Below are positions 1 to 8,561 of a DNA stretch of 64,000 nucleotides, piece by piece. The notes under the pieces were generated by a model. That model was not told the origin of the DNA and did no database searches. It was given only the letters and a program-made list of their open reading frames with translations. The stretch is from assembly GCA_965279125.1 (NCBI GenBank), contig CBDIHL010000023.1, positions 24,812 to 88,811 of the forward strand, written 5' to 3'. This DNA is from Dinoroseobacter sp965279125 (lineage in GTDB: Bacteria; Pseudomonadota; Alphaproteobacteria; Rhodobacterales; Rhodobacteraceae). Made by a program: the position numbers and the translations under genes. Position 1 is the first letter of the stretch, and each line of letters begins with the position of its first letter.

Positions 1-12
1 CCGTGCACTATT

Positions 13-56
13 CAACTTTTCGCAGAAAAGTTGCTCAGATTTTTCTGCGAAAAATC
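13..56. repeat. Tandem double hairpin with complementary loops
   Basis: Two inverted repeats lie side by side. The first has arms caactttt/aaaagttg at 13-20 and 26-33. The second has arms gatttttc/gaaaaatc at 38-45 and 49-56. The loop of the first (cgcag) is the reverse complement of the loop of the second (ctgcg). The block lies just past the 3' end of the leftward protease gene. The same architecture recurs at 5649-5706. It could be a terminator or a dispersed intergenic repeat. Confidence 0.7.
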
Positions 57-114
57 ATGAAACCCCACCTCGAATATGCGTATTGCTTGACCTCATTGGC
101 CAACTCCACGCCTT

Positions 115-696
115 CTACCGCACCAAGATTAAACGGTTTTCTGCAATCTCGATCCGAGAAAATCGACTCAAGTAACTCATACCCAAAAGGGAGCCTTTCA
201 TCTCGCCGCCATTTACAATCGCAGGCACGAAGCGGTCTTCAATGCCGCCCAGTCGCACCTGCTCCAACCGCACAAACGCCGTCGTCACGGGCCCGTTCGC
301 GGTATTGGCTTGACCGGCAAAGATCAGTTCATCCTCTGCCAAACCGACCCGTTCCGCGTCGCTGCGGCTCAGCACCAGATCACTGGCCCCCGTATCCACG
401 ATCATCTGCACGGGCACGCCGTTGATGTGCAAGGTCAGGTGGTAGTGGCCGTCACGCGCACGCGGCACCTCGATTCGACCCTCTTGGGCAAAGACCGAAT
501 GTTGTGGAAGCTGTGTGTCTCGTGCGTCCATCCAGAGACCGACACCAACCAATACAACAACGAAAATCAGGACCCAACTCGCCGCTTGGCGGAGCATCTG
601 TCGCATGCGTCCACGGCCTTGCGTGAAGAGGTAACTCAGCAGCACCACGCCCAAAACGACCAGATACCCGACCTGCACCATCTGATCACCGCTCAT
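115..696 (-). CDS. Membrane-anchored retropepsin-like aspartic protease (clan AA)
   Basis: Retropepsin-like aspartyl protease of the TIGR02281 type common in alphaproteobacteria. The first 50 residues hold two hydrophobic membrane segments. The rest forms a single protease domain with the active-site motif VDTGASDLVLS near residue 118, where the Asp is catalytic. A second hydrophobic-Gly signature (SLLGMSYLSRF) follows near the C-terminus. Single-domain proteases of this clan act as dimers; the substrate is unknown. I chose the ATG at 696 because an AAGGAG stands eight bases upstream; an in-frame start 15 codons earlier lacks this. It stands alone, left of the convergent double hairpin. Confidence 0.85.
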   Translation of the reverse strand: MSGDQMVQVGYLVVLGVVLLSYLFTQGRGRMRQMLRQAASWVLIFVVVLVGVGLWMDARDTQLPQHSVFAQEGRIEVPRARDGHYHLTLHINGVPVQMIVDTGASDLVLSRSDAERVGLAEDELIFAGQANTANGPVTTAFVRLEQVRLGGIEDRFVPAIVNGGEMKGSLLGMSYLSRFSRIEIAENRLILVR

Positions 697-753
697 AGTG
701 CACTCCTTGCTTACCGCTATAGAGATAGGCGTAGGTCGCAATAAGACGAGGGG

Positions 754-1377
754 TTAGCCCCCCAGCACGCCTAAATCCGCCAGTCCATTCAGAACAAACT
801 GGACAGACAACGCGGCCAATAGCATCCCTAACAGCCGTGTAACGACATTAATCCCAGTCTGCCCCAGCGCACGTTCCAAAAGGCCGGCGCCCAGAAACAG
901 CACCAAGACACAGCCCAAGACCACGGCCATCACCGCGTGGATCGCCGCGATTCCAACCCAATCGCCAGAAAACTGACCGGTTAGCAAGATCATGGTCGCC
1001 AAGGCGCCGGGGCCTGCGATCAAGGGCGTTGCGAGTGGGAAAACGGACGGATCCGGCAGATCCTCGACCTTTTCCTCGCGGCGTGGCGTGCGCCGCTCAA
1101 ACAGCATGTCGAGCGCGGTCAGAAACAGCAAAAGCCCCCCCGCGATCCCAAAGGCGGGCATGGAAATGCCAACAAAGGTCAGCAATCCTTCGCCCGCCAA
1201 GCCAAACAGGGTCAGTAAGAAGAAACTGACGGCAAGGGCGCGGTAGCCCACGGCCCGGCGTTGCGGCGCGGGCATGCCCTTGGTCAAGGCCGCAAACAGG
1301 GGCGCGAGGCCAACGGGATCAATCACCACAAACAGGGTGACGAAAGCGGTTACAAGCAGCGCTATCTCCGGCATCAA
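754..1377 (-). CDS. MarC family integral membrane protein
   Basis: A 207-residue protein that is almost entirely hydrophobic, with about six predicted membrane helices. It carries the family's N-terminal signature FVVIDPVGLAPLFAALT and an inner PLIAGPGALATMILL motif. MarC proteins sit in the inner membrane. Their transport role is not settled, and the old link to multiple antibiotic resistance is not supported. The length is normal for the family. It starts three bases past the stop of the ABC-F gene, so the two probably share a transcript. Confidence 0.88.
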   Translation of the reverse strand: MMPEIALLVTAFVTLFVVIDPVGLAPLFAALTKGMPAPQRRAVGYRALAVSFFLLTLFGLAGEGLLTFVGISMPAFGIAGGLLLFLTALDMLFERRTPRREEKVEDLPDPSVFPLATPLIAGPGALATMILLTGQFSGDWVGIAAIHAVMAVVLGCVLVLFLGAGLLERALGQTGINVVTRLLGMLLAALSVQFVLNGLADLGVLGG

Positions 1378-1380
1378 TCG

Positions 1381-3258
1381 TCAGCCTTTCCTGGTTGCGG
1401 CGTCCAGCTTTTCCTGTGCGGCCAGCCACATGGCCTCGGCGCGCTCCAGCCCATCCATGATCTCAGCGTATTTGCGGTTATAGATCGACAGCTGGCCTGC
1501 ATTGGCCGCCTCATACATCTCGGGCGAGGCGAGCTTGGCGGCCAGTTTATCGCGCATCTCTTCGATCTTGGACACGCGGGCTTCGGATTTGCGCAGCTCA
1601 GACCTGAGCGCCATCAACGCGTCGCGCGACAGCTTCGGCTTTGCCGGGGCTGCGGGCTTGGGCTTTACCTTGCCCTTCGCAGGCGCGCCCGCTTCGTCCC
1701 TTGGGGTCAGCAGCAGCTTGCGGTAGCTTTCCAGATCATCCTGATAGGGCGTCACGCGCCCGCCTTGCACCAGCCACAACCGATCCGCGACAAGGCCGAG
1801 CAGGTGCATATCGTGGCTCACAAGGATCACGGCGCCCGAATAGGCTGTCAGAGCCTCCACCAGCGCCTCGCGTGACTGGATGTCGAGGTGGTTCGTCGGC
1901 TCGTCGAGGATCAGCATATGCGGCGCGTCGATTGTGGCCAGCAGCAGCGACAGCCGTGCTTTCTGCCCCCCAGACAGCTTGCCCACCAGCGTTTCCGCCT
2001 GATCCGCCATCAACCCAAAGCCCGCGAGCCGCGCACGCAACCGCGCCGGCGTCTCCGTCGGGCGCAGCCGGCGGATGTGCTGCAAAGGGGTCTCATCGAT
2101 GAACAACTCGTCCACCTGGTGCTGGGCGAAATAGCCGATGCGCAGCTTGCTCGACGAGGCCATCTTGCCTTCAAGCGTTTTCAGCTTACCCGCCAGCAGC
2201 TTCGACAAGGTCGATTTGCCCTCCCCATTGCGGCCCAGAAGCGCAATCCGGTCATCTTGATCGATCCGAAGGTTCAGCCGCGACAGCACCGCTTGGCCGT
2301 CATAGCCCACCGCTGCGCCATCAAGCGCAACAATCGGCGGCGACAGCTCTTCGGGCTCGGGGAAGGAAAACACCTGCTTGGCGGCCTCTTCGGGCGGCGT
2401 GATCGGGGTTAGCTTCTCGAGCATTTTGACCCGGCTTTGGGCCTGCTTGGCCTTGGAAGCCTTCGCCTTGAACCGGTCCACGAAGGCCTGCAAATGCGCG
2501 CGCTGCGCGTCAACTTTCTTGGAGGCCGCAACCTGCACCGCCCGTTGTTCGGCCCGTTGGCGTGCGAACTGGTCATAGGGGCCTTGCCACAGGGTCAATT
2601 GCCGCTCGTCCAGATGCAGGATCGCCCCGACCGAGCGGTTGAGCAGCCCCCGGTCATGGCTGATGATCATCACCGTATGCGGGTAGCGCACCAGATAGGC
2701 CTCAAGCCACAAAGCCCCCTCGAGGTCGAGATAGTTGGTCGGCTCGTCCAGCAGCAACAAATCCGGCTGCGCAAAAAGCACGCCCGCAAGGGCAACCCGC
2801 ATCCGCCATCCGCCCGAGAAGGCGGAGCAGGGCATGGAGTGCTGTTCGTTGGGAAACCCGAGGCCGGTCAGGATCGTGGCCGCGCGCGCCTCGGCGGACC
2901 AGGCATCGATATCGGCAAGTCGGGTTTGCACTTCGGCAATACGGGTCGGGTCCGTGGCAGTCTCGGCCTCGGCCATCAGGGCGGCGCGCTCGGTATGGGC
3001 CTCGAGCACCGTGTCCAGAAGCGAGGTCTCAGACGAGGGCACTTCCTGCGCGACGCCGCCAATCTTGGCGCGCTCGGGCAGGGTGATCGCACCGCCATCC
3101 AGGGTCAGCTCCCCCCGGATCAGCTTGAACAGCGTCGTTTTGCCCGCGCCATTGCGCCCGACAATGCCAACTTTGTGGCCGGTGGGAACAGTGCAGGACG
3201 CGCCTTCAAACAAGGGGCGGCCTTCGACGGAATAGGAGATGTCAGAGATACGCAGCAT
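1381..3258 (-). CDS. ABC-F family ATP-binding protein (YheS/Uup-like)
   Basis: Soluble tandem ATPase of the ABC-F class, about 625 residues, with no membrane segment. Domain 1 has Walker A GRNGAGKTT, signature FSGGWRMR and Walker B LLLDEPTNYLD. Domain 2 has GRNGEGKST, LSGGQKAR and LILDEPTNHLD. The linker between the domains is long and basic, and the last 90 residues are Lys/Glu-rich coiled coil. Known ABC-F proteins bind the ribosomal E site and relieve stalled translation. I place the start at MLRISDISY because the 17 residues before it do not look like ABC-F sequence. It is cotranscribed with marC. Confidence 0.92.
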   Translation of the reverse strand: MLRISDISYSVEGRPLFEGASCTVPTGHKVGIVGRNGAGKTTLFKLIRGELTLDGGAITLPERAKIGGVAQEVPSSETSLLDTVLEAHTERAALMAEAETATDPTRIAEVQTRLADIDAWSAEARAATILTGLGFPNEQHSMPCSAFSGGWRMRVALAGVLFAQPDLLLLDEPTNYLDLEGALWLEAYLVRYPHTVMIISHDRGLLNRSVGAILHLDERQLTLWQGPYDQFARQRAEQRAVQVAASKKVDAQRAHLQAFVDRFKAKASKAKQAQSRVKMLEKLTPITPPEEAAKQVFSFPEPEELSPPIVALDGAAVGYDGQAVLSRLNLRIDQDDRIALLGRNGEGKSTLSKLLAGKLKTLEGKMASSSKLRIGYFAQHQVDELFIDETPLQHIRRLRPTETPARLRARLAGFGLMADQAETLVGKLSGGQKARLSLLLATIDAPHMLILDEPTNHLDIQSREALVEALTAYSGAVILVSHDMHLLGLVADRLWLVQGGRVTPYQDDLESYRKLLLTPRDEAGAPAKGKVKPKPAAPAKPKLSRDALMALRSELRKSEARVSKIEEMRDKLAAKLASPEMYEAANAGQLSIYNRKYAEIMDGLERAEAMWLAAQEKLDAATRKG

Positions 3259-3340
3259 CTGCGCGATGTGGCAGGTGGGGCGGGGGGCGTCAATGGGCGG
3301 GGTCGTCAAGAGGGCAGCGGCGCACTACAAGGGGGTGGCT

Positions 3341-3757
3341 CTAATGTTTGCCGGGGCCTTTCAACTCGATCCGGTTGCCGAAGGGATCGCGGAAATAGAC
3401 CGATTGCCCGATGCCGCGCGCGCCGCCCTGGATCCGCTCTTTTTCAATGGCGACCCCGTGTGCGTGCAAATGTGCGCGCAGTGTGGCCAGCTCAAACGGG
3501 CCAACCGCTAGACCCAGATGATCGACATTGCGTCCGCCCGGAACCGAGGGCTTGGCATAGGCGGCGCGCGGGTCGCTCATATCCCACAGGCCGATCAGAA
3601 TGCTGCCGAACCACAGATGGGTCATGGCGATGTCGGGATACTCAAAGCCCGGGGTGCAGCCGAGCACTTTGCAATACCAGTGCTGTGCTGCCTCAAGATC
3701 ATCGACAAGCAGCACCACATGATCGAGGCCGAGAGGCTGGAAGGGCGTATCTGGCAT
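3341..3757 (-). CDS. VOC (glyoxalase/bleomycin resistance-like) family protein
   Basis: A 138-residue vicinal-oxygen-chelate protein. It opens with LDHVVLLVDDLEAAQHWYCKV and ends with the typical strand YFRDPFGNRIELKGP, which carries the metal-binding Glu. Candidate metal ligands are His in LDHVVL, His in VDHLGLAV and Glu in RIELKG. Such proteins are metal-dependent lyases, dioxygenases or binding proteins; the substrate cannot be told from sequence. An in-frame extension upstream of 3757 exists but overlaps the divergent transporter gene and has no VOC sequence, so I reject it. Confidence 0.85.
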   Translation of the reverse strand: MPDTPFQPLGLDHVVLLVDDLEAAQHWYCKVLGCTPGFEYPDIAMTHLWFGSILIGLWDMSDPRAAYAKPSVPGGRNVDHLGLAVGPFELATLRAHLHAHGVAIEKERIQGGARGIGQSVYFRDPFGNRIELKGPGKH

Positions 3758-3893
3758 AGACCCAGATGATAATGCGCAGCGCCCGGATGCAAGCGCGTTG
3801 CGCAGCGTCCCAAACGATTTCGCCGTCGTCCTTGCTTTTCGCCCCGCGCGGCCCGTGCTAGTCTGCGCGTCGTTCTGCACCCCGAAGGCCCCC

Positions 3894-5090
3894 ATGAAAG
3901 CTGCACGCACGCCCCCGCATCTGGGCTCCATGATCTTGCTCGTGGGGTTGGTGGTGCTGACCCTCAACATGTTTCTGCCTGCTTTGCCCGCGATGGCGCT
4001 GGCGTTCGGGGTCAGCGAGGCCACGATGGGGCTGGCGGTCTACGGCTACATGATCGCGGCGGGGGTGCTGCAATTGGTGCTCGGGCCGATCTCGGATCAG
4101 GTGGGGCGGCGTCCGGTGATGCTGGTGGCCTTCACGCTTTATGTCTGTGCGTCGGTGGGCACGGTCTTGGCGGAGAATTTCACTGTGTTCCTGATCTGCC
4201 GCCTTCTTCAGGCGATGGTTCTGGCGGGCAGCATCGTGGGCTTGGCGAGTTTGCGCGACATGTATTCCACCAAAGAGGCCGCTGGCAAAATGGGTGTCGT
4301 GGCGGCGGCGATGGCCGTGGCCCCAATGATCGGCCCTGCGATTGGGGGCCTTTTGGAGACCTTCATCGGGTGGCGTGCGATTTTCGCGCTTTATGCGCTG
4401 TTGGGGGCTGCGGGGCTGGCGCTTGCATGGTTCGATTGGGGAGAGACGCTGGTCAAGGCGCGCCGTTCCCCCCGCGAACAGGCGCAGGCCTACGGCGCGC
4501 TCTTGGGCTCTGGCCTGTTCTGGGCTTACGCGCTTTGCACGATGTTTTCGGTTGGTGCGTTCTATGTGTTCCTCGCTGGCGCGCCCTTCGTGGCTTTGGC
4601 GGTGTTTGATCTGTCAAGCGCGTGGGTCGGGGTCGGCCTCGGCTCGATCACGGCGGGCTATATGCTGGGGTCGATGGTCACCTCGCGGATGGCCCCGCGC
4701 GTTGGTCTGACGCCACTGATCTTATCTGGACGGGTGGCGGCGCTGGTCGGGCTCGGCGCTGGTGCGGCGCTGTTTGCCCTTGGCGCATCGCATCCGTTGA
4801 TCCTGTTTGGGGCGACCATATGCGTGGGCTTTGGCAATGGGCTGACGGTGGCCAATACCAATGCAGGCATGATCTCGGTGCGCCCGGATCTTGCAGGCAG
4901 TGCGGCGGGTTTGTCGGGCGCACTTCAACTTTTTGGCGGCGCGGTTCTGACCAGTGCAACGCTTGTCTGGATTGAAGCAGGTGCGACGCCCTTGCGGCTG
5001 TTGAGCCTTATGATCGGGGCCTCGCTGCTTGCGCTGGTCCTTGCACTGGTGGCGGCAAAGGGGGCCGCAGCACAGCCCGCGCAGGATTGA
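3894..5090 (+). CDS. MFS drug efflux transporter, Bcr/CflA type
   Basis: Major facilitator of 398 residues with about 12 membrane helices. Motif A is present as GPISDQVGRRPVM near residue 64. The region MGVVAAAMAVAPMIGPAIGG, just after it, matches motif C of the drug:proton antiporter-1 group. The layout fits Bcr/CflA exporters, which expel drugs or small metabolites across the inner membrane. The start is the ATG in cccATGAAAGC; an upstream in-frame ATG at 3798 would overlap the divergent VOC gene. Confidence 0.87.
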   Translation: MKAARTPPHLGSMILLVGLVVLTLNMFLPALPAMALAFGVSEATMGLAVYGYMIAAGVLQLVLGPISDQVGRRPVMLVAFTLYVCASVGTVLAENFTVFLICRLLQAMVLAGSIVGLASLRDMYSTKEAAGKMGVVAAAMAVAPMIGPAIGGLLETFIGWRAIFALYALLGAAGLALAWFDWGETLVKARRSPREQAQAYGALLGSGLFWAYALCTMFSVGAFYVFLAGAPFVALAVFDLSSAWVGVGLGSITAGYMLGSMVTSRMAPRVGLTPLILSGRVAALVGLGAGAALFALGASHPLILFGATICVGFGNGLTVANTNAGMISVRPDLAGSAAGLSGALQLFGGAVLTSATLVWIEAGATPLRLLSLMIGASLLALVLALVAAKGAAAQPAQD

Positions 5091-5162
5091 CGTCTTTCCA
5101 AGCGGCGCGCCCCATGCTAGGCGGCGCGAGAATTTGAATCCCTTATATGTGAGACCTGACCC

Positions 5163-5585
5163 ATGGCCATCCAGCGCACCTTTTCGATCATCAAACCCGA
5201 CGCCACCAAGCGCAACCTGACCGGCAAGATCGTTGCCAAGTTCGAAGAGGCCGGCCTGCGCGTCGTCGCCTCCAAGCGCATCCAGATGACGCTGGCACAA
5301 GCGCAAGTCTTCTACGGTGTGCATTCCGAGCGCCCGTTCTTTGGCGAGCTGTGCGAATTCATGATCTCCGAGCCGATCGTTGTGCAGGTTCTGGAAGGCG
5401 AAGACGCCATCGCGAAAAACCGCGAAGTGATGGGCGCGACCAACCCGGCCGAGGCCGCAGAGGGCACGATCCGCAAGGAATTCGCTTTGTCCATCGGCGA
5501 GAACTCCGTCCACGGCTCCGACGCGCCAGAGACCGCAGCAGAAGAGATCGCGTTCTTCTTCTCGGGCCTCGAGCTGGTCGGCTAA
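5163..5585 (+). CDS. ndk: Nucleoside diphosphate kinase
   Basis: A 140-residue Ndk that moves the gamma phosphate of ATP to other nucleoside diphosphates through a phospho-histidine. The N-terminus IQRTFSIIKPDATKRNL and the active-site segment ENSVHGSDAPETAAEEI are clear. The catalytic His is in the NSVHGSD motif near residue 117. Length and C-terminus are normal. It is a single gene with a terminator 27 bases downstream. Confidence 0.97.
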   Translation: MAIQRTFSIIKPDATKRNLTGKIVAKFEEAGLRVVASKRIQMTLAQAQVFYGVHSERPFFGELCEFMISEPIVVQVLEGEDAIAKNREVMGATNPAEAAEGTIRKEFALSIGENSVHGSDAPETAAEEIAFFFSGLELVG

Positions 5586-5612
5586 GCCACCATACGCGCA
5601 GACTTGGAAAAG

Positions 5613-5640
5613 GCCGCTTGGGAACGAGCGGCTTTTTTTT
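5613..5640 (+). terminator. Intrinsic terminator of ndk
   Basis: Stem gccgct (5613-5618) pairs with agcggc (5627-5632) and is followed at once by eight or more T. It lies 28 bases past the ndk stop, a textbook rho-independent terminator. Confidence 0.85.
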
Positions 5641-5648
5641 CTTTCGCA

Positions 5649-5706
5649 GCAGAGTTTTCGTCCGAAAACTCTGCGCCCAACTTTTTTCGGACGAAAAAAG
5701 TTGGGC
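5649..5706. repeat. Tandem double hairpin, mutually complementary
   Basis: Hairpin 1 has 12-base arms at 5649-5660 and 5663-5674. Hairpin 2 has 15-base arms at 5675-5689 and 5692-5706. The centres are ttttcgtccgaaaa and ttttcggacgaaaa, which are reverse complements over 14 bases, so the two hairpins could also pair with each other. The block sits between the ndk terminator and the 3' end of the convergent gene. It has the same design as 13-56. Confidence 0.85.
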
Positions 5707-5721
5707 GCTTCACCCGACACG

Positions 5722-6159
5722 CTAGGGCTCCACGCTGGGCAACAAAGTGTCAAAGAGCCCCCACGCGAGATCTTGTTCATAAGACAGCTCAACTTGAACG
5801 TTTGGGAATTGGCGCCGCAACGCATGGGCAACTTTTTGGCCTGCCGCCGGGTCCTTCATATATGCAATGAAATCTCTCGTGTCCGATGAGGTCACCACAG
5901 CGGCAACGATGCCCCAGCCCGCGTCCTGAAGATGCTCGAAAAGCGCATCCTCAAAGGCAAACGTAATGTCCGAATTTTTATCGAAACTGCTCAAGGGCAC
6001 GGCGAATATGGTGCTGAGTGGGAAGTCCGCCTTATGGGGGAAGTCCTTGAGCGGCGTATTAATCCGCAAGGCCCCAGCGCGGTCGCCGCTTAGGGTGCAT
6101 ACTGCCCAACTGTCTGGGATGTCGTAGGCTTTCCGGGGAAACAACGCGCGAAAAATCAT
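5722..6159 (-). CDS. Hypothetical protein, possibly DUF695-like
   Basis: A 145-residue soluble protein with no signal or membrane segment. It has alternating strands and helices and a central acidic phrase (FAFEDALFEHLQDAGWG) followed by VAAVVTSSDTRDFIAY. The second half, with its single-residue-per-strand pattern and 'DTRDFIAYMKD', recalls the C-terminal part of DUF695 proteins, but I am not sure of this. No function is known. It is followed by the double hairpin at its 3' end. Confidence 0.6.
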   Translation of the reverse strand: MIFRALFPRKAYDIPDSWAVCTLSGDRAGALRINTPLKDFPHKADFPLSTIFAVPLSSFDKNSDITFAFEDALFEHLQDAGWGIVAAVVTSSDTRDFIAYMKDPAAGQKVAHALRRQFPNVQVELSYEQDLAWGLFDTLLPSVEP

Positions 6160-6206
6160 CCTGCAAACACTCCCAAAACCGCCCGGAGCGCAAGCTTACA
6201 TCAAGC

Positions 6207-6536
6207 CTACCGCTTCGCTACAACCCCGATCTCGGCCAAGGCGCGGTCCAGCGCGCTTTCGTCCGGCTGAGTCCCGGCTCTCAGCGCATCGAACCGCACC
6301 CGCAACGCGTCCTTTTCGGCCCCCTTGGCATCGTTCCAGGGGCGTCCTTGCAGACCCATGACAAGCGCATAATAGGCAATGAAATGCGCCCGCTCGCCTG
6401 CATTCAGCAGTTTCAGGTAGGCCGTATCCGCGCCCATATCGCGTAAATCCTGCGCCGAGGTGATGCCGACACCCGCAAAGGCCTGCGCCATCGCTGGCCC
6501 CAGATTGCGGATCGTCGTGATGTCATCCTCTGCCAT
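6207..6536 (-). CDS. TfoX/Sxy C-terminal domain protein
   Basis: A 109-residue protein. Its first 75 residues match the TfoX C-terminal domain, a helix-hairpin-helix-like fold, through IRNLGPAMAQAFAGVGI, AQDLRDMGADTAYLKLL and a tyrosine-rich AHFIAYYALVMGLQGRPW. The N-terminal TfoX domain is absent. Stand-alone C-terminal forms are common in Rhodobacteraceae. Their role is not established, and a part in competence should not be assumed. Confidence 0.8.
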   Translation of the reverse strand: MAEDDITTIRNLGPAMAQAFAGVGITSAQDLRDMGADTAYLKLLNAGERAHFIAYYALVMGLQGRPWNDAKGAEKDALRVRFDALRAGTQPDESALDRALAEIGVVAKR

Positions 6537-6557
6537 AAGGCCTAAGCTAGCGCGCCT

Positions 6558-6650
6558 TTACAGCGCCGCCCAGTCGTCAAAGCGCACAGGCGGCTTTTGC
6601 GGCGGGCTGGGAGGCGCAGGGGCGGGGGTTGGTTTTTGGGCGGTGGCCAT
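6558..6650 (-). CDS. Small proline-rich ORF, 30 residues
   Basis: A 30-codon frame, MATAQKP...RFDDWAAL, with an AAGGAG Shine-Dalgarno sequence eight bases before the ATG. The first two thirds is Pro/Ala-rich and the end is acidic-aromatic. It lies 21 bases upstream of the TfoX-C gene on the same strand and may be its leader cistron. I know no family for it. The support is the ribosome site and the tidy spacing. Confidence 0.45.
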   Translation of the reverse strand: MATAQKPTPAPAPPSPPQKPPVRFDDWAAL

Positions 6651-6824
6651 TTCGGCTCTCCTTATTTCTGCTCTGCTGGTCACCCAGACACATAAATTGG
6701 GCGAAAACGTGGCATAGCCTGCCGCCTTGGACCTTGCGTCACATCCTGTTCGGCGCAATCGTGGAGCCATTCTGCCAGATGCCGGGGCCAAACCCGGCGC
6801 GTCCCAACCTTCGGAGGATACCCC

Positions 6825-7865
6825 ATGAAACGTCGCCATCTGCTCGGCACCCTCACGGCTTCGGCCCTCGCCCTTGCGGGCTTTGCCACCACCGCCACCG
6901 CCCAGGACGTCACCCTGCGCCTGCACCAGTTCCTGCCACCGCAAGCCAACCTGCCTGCCAATGTGCTGCGCCCTTGGGCCGAGGCGATCTCAGCTGCCAG
7001 CGACGGTCGGATCGAGATCCAGCATTTCGATGCGATGTCGCTCGGGGGCCGCCCGCCCGAACTGCTCGACCAGGCGCGTGACGGCGTGGTCGACATCATC
7101 ATGACGCTGCCCGGCTACACCCCCGGTCGCTTCCCGCGCACCGAGGTGTTCGAGCTGCCCTTTATGATGACCGACCCGATTGCCACGGCCCAAGCCTATT
7201 GGCAGATGATGGAAGCCGACTTTCAGCAAAGCGAATTTCAGGACGTCAAAATCCTTGGTGCATGGGTCCATGGCCCCGGCGTGATCCATTCCGAAGACGC
7301 GATCACCAGCCTCGAGGACATGTCCGGCAAAACCCTGCGCGGCCCGACCCGGGTGATCAACGATCTGCTGGGCGAGCTGGGCGCGACCCCCGTCGGCATG
7401 CCCGTGCCCGCGATCCCTGAGGCCCTGTCCAAGGGCGTCATCGACGGCACCGTGATCCCGTGGGAGGTCACGCCGTCCCTGCGCATTGCCGAGCTGATCG
7501 GCAACCACACCGAGTTCGGCGGCGACACGGCGCTTTATACCGCGACCTTCGTGCTGGCGATGAACAAGGCCCGCTACGAGGCGCTGCCGGATGATCTGCG
7601 CGCGATCCTCGATGCGGAGTCGGGCCTCAAACTGTCCACCTTCGCCGCCGAGGTGATGGAGGAATGGGATATCCCCGGTCGCGACGTCGCCGTTGCGGCG
7701 GGCAATGCAATCACCACGCTGGACGAGGCCGAGGTCGCGCGCTGGAAAGAGGCAAGCCAGCCCGTCATCGACCGCTGGGTCGCCGAGATGGACGGCAAGG
7801 GCATCGACGGGGCGGCGCTGATCGAGCAAGCTCAGGGTCTGATTGCCAACAACTCATCGATGTAA
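6825..7865 (+). CDS. TRAP transporter solute-binding protein, DctP family
   Basis: A 346-residue periplasmic binding protein. The first 27 residues form a signal peptide (MKRRHLLG, hydrophobic core, ATAQD cleavage region). The mature part follows the DctP pattern: EAISAASDGRIEIQHF near residue 50, ELPFMM near 110, and LRGPTRVINDLLGELGATPV near 170, which contains the conserved ligand-binding Arg. It delivers an organic acid or similar anion to a DctQM permease. No permease genes lie beside it, so it is an orphan that must work with subunits encoded elsewhere. Confidence 0.92.
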   Translation: MKRRHLLGTLTASALALAGFATTATAQDVTLRLHQFLPPQANLPANVLRPWAEAISAASDGRIEIQHFDAMSLGGRPPELLDQARDGVVDIIMTLPGYTPGRFPRTEVFELPFMMTDPIATAQAYWQMMEADFQQSEFQDVKILGAWVHGPGVIHSEDAITSLEDMSGKTLRGPTRVINDLLGELGATPVGMPVPAIPEALSKGVIDGTVIPWEVTPSLRIAELIGNHTEFGGDTALYTATFVLAMNKARYEALPDDLRAILDAESGLKLSTFAAEVMEEWDIPGRDVAVAAGNAITTLDEAEVARWKEASQPVIDRWVAEMDGKGIDGAALIEQAQGLIANNSSM

Positions 7866-7888
7866 GCGCTGATCAAAGCCCTCGAAGG

Positions 7889-7914
7889 CGGGCCGCGCGG
7901 AGAGGTGCGGCCCG
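7889..7914 (+). terminator. Likely terminator after the TRAP binding protein
   Basis: Arms cgggccgc (7889-7896) and gcggcccg (7907-7914) form a strong stem 24 bases past the stop codon. Only a short T run follows, so termination strength is uncertain. Confidence 0.6.
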
Positions 7915-8069
7915 TTTGCGTTTCGAAGCACTGTGTCTAGCATTGCTATCTAGGGGGATGCGACTTTGGCACCAATTGCACTGCACTATCGCACTACGAC
8001 GACCGACAGGTGTGCTCTACTTCTCCGCTAACTCACCAAATAGGACTCCACGACCAAGGTGCTTAGGCT

Positions 8070-8482
8070 ATGAAACTCAAGAAATTTGCACTGATATGTG
8101 TCGCGGCATTTGTTGTTGAACGCGTTGCATTGTTCGCCGTCATAAACCCCTTGCGAGATCTTACGAGAGCCAACAGGATGAGTTCCTTCGCAACGTCTTG
8201 GTGCGTTATCCGGCTCTAGACTTTGCTTCATACGAAGTTTGTAAGACCTATCTGGTTTTGTTGTTATACCGCTATCAGCTTTGCATTGTTCGGCTAAACC
8301 TTCTTCAGGAGGATGATAGGGAGGAGAGGTTTCGATTGCTCTTTATTGGTGCTCCGCCTTACACGAGTTTAATTCCCAGTGACTATCCCGATCGCCGACT
8401 TTGGGTTGGGAAGGCGGTCTTCGGTCTGGATGTAAAGGGGGACGTGGTGAGGACAGACTTCCAATCGGTAAGTGAGTTCTAG
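8070..8482 (+). pseudogene. Frameshifted small exported-protein-like gene
   Basis: The ATG at 8070 opens a signal-peptide-like start (MKLKKFALICVAAFVVERVA). This frame stops near 8217. A different frame runs open through 8198-8482 with a coherent sequence that includes VRYPALDFASYEVCKTY, YRYQLCIVRLNLLQEDD and LLFIGAPPYTSLIPSDY. Joining the two near 8140-8190 would give one protein of about 135 residues with a leader. The base composition is clearly more AT-rich than the flanks. I recognise no family, and this could also be chance. Confidence 0.35.
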
Positions 8483-8561
8483 GCGTCTAAGTTTCACGCT
8501 CGACATGCTCGCATTGACCCTATCCACGTGGTCTCAGATGTCGCGTGTCTTTCGACTATGC

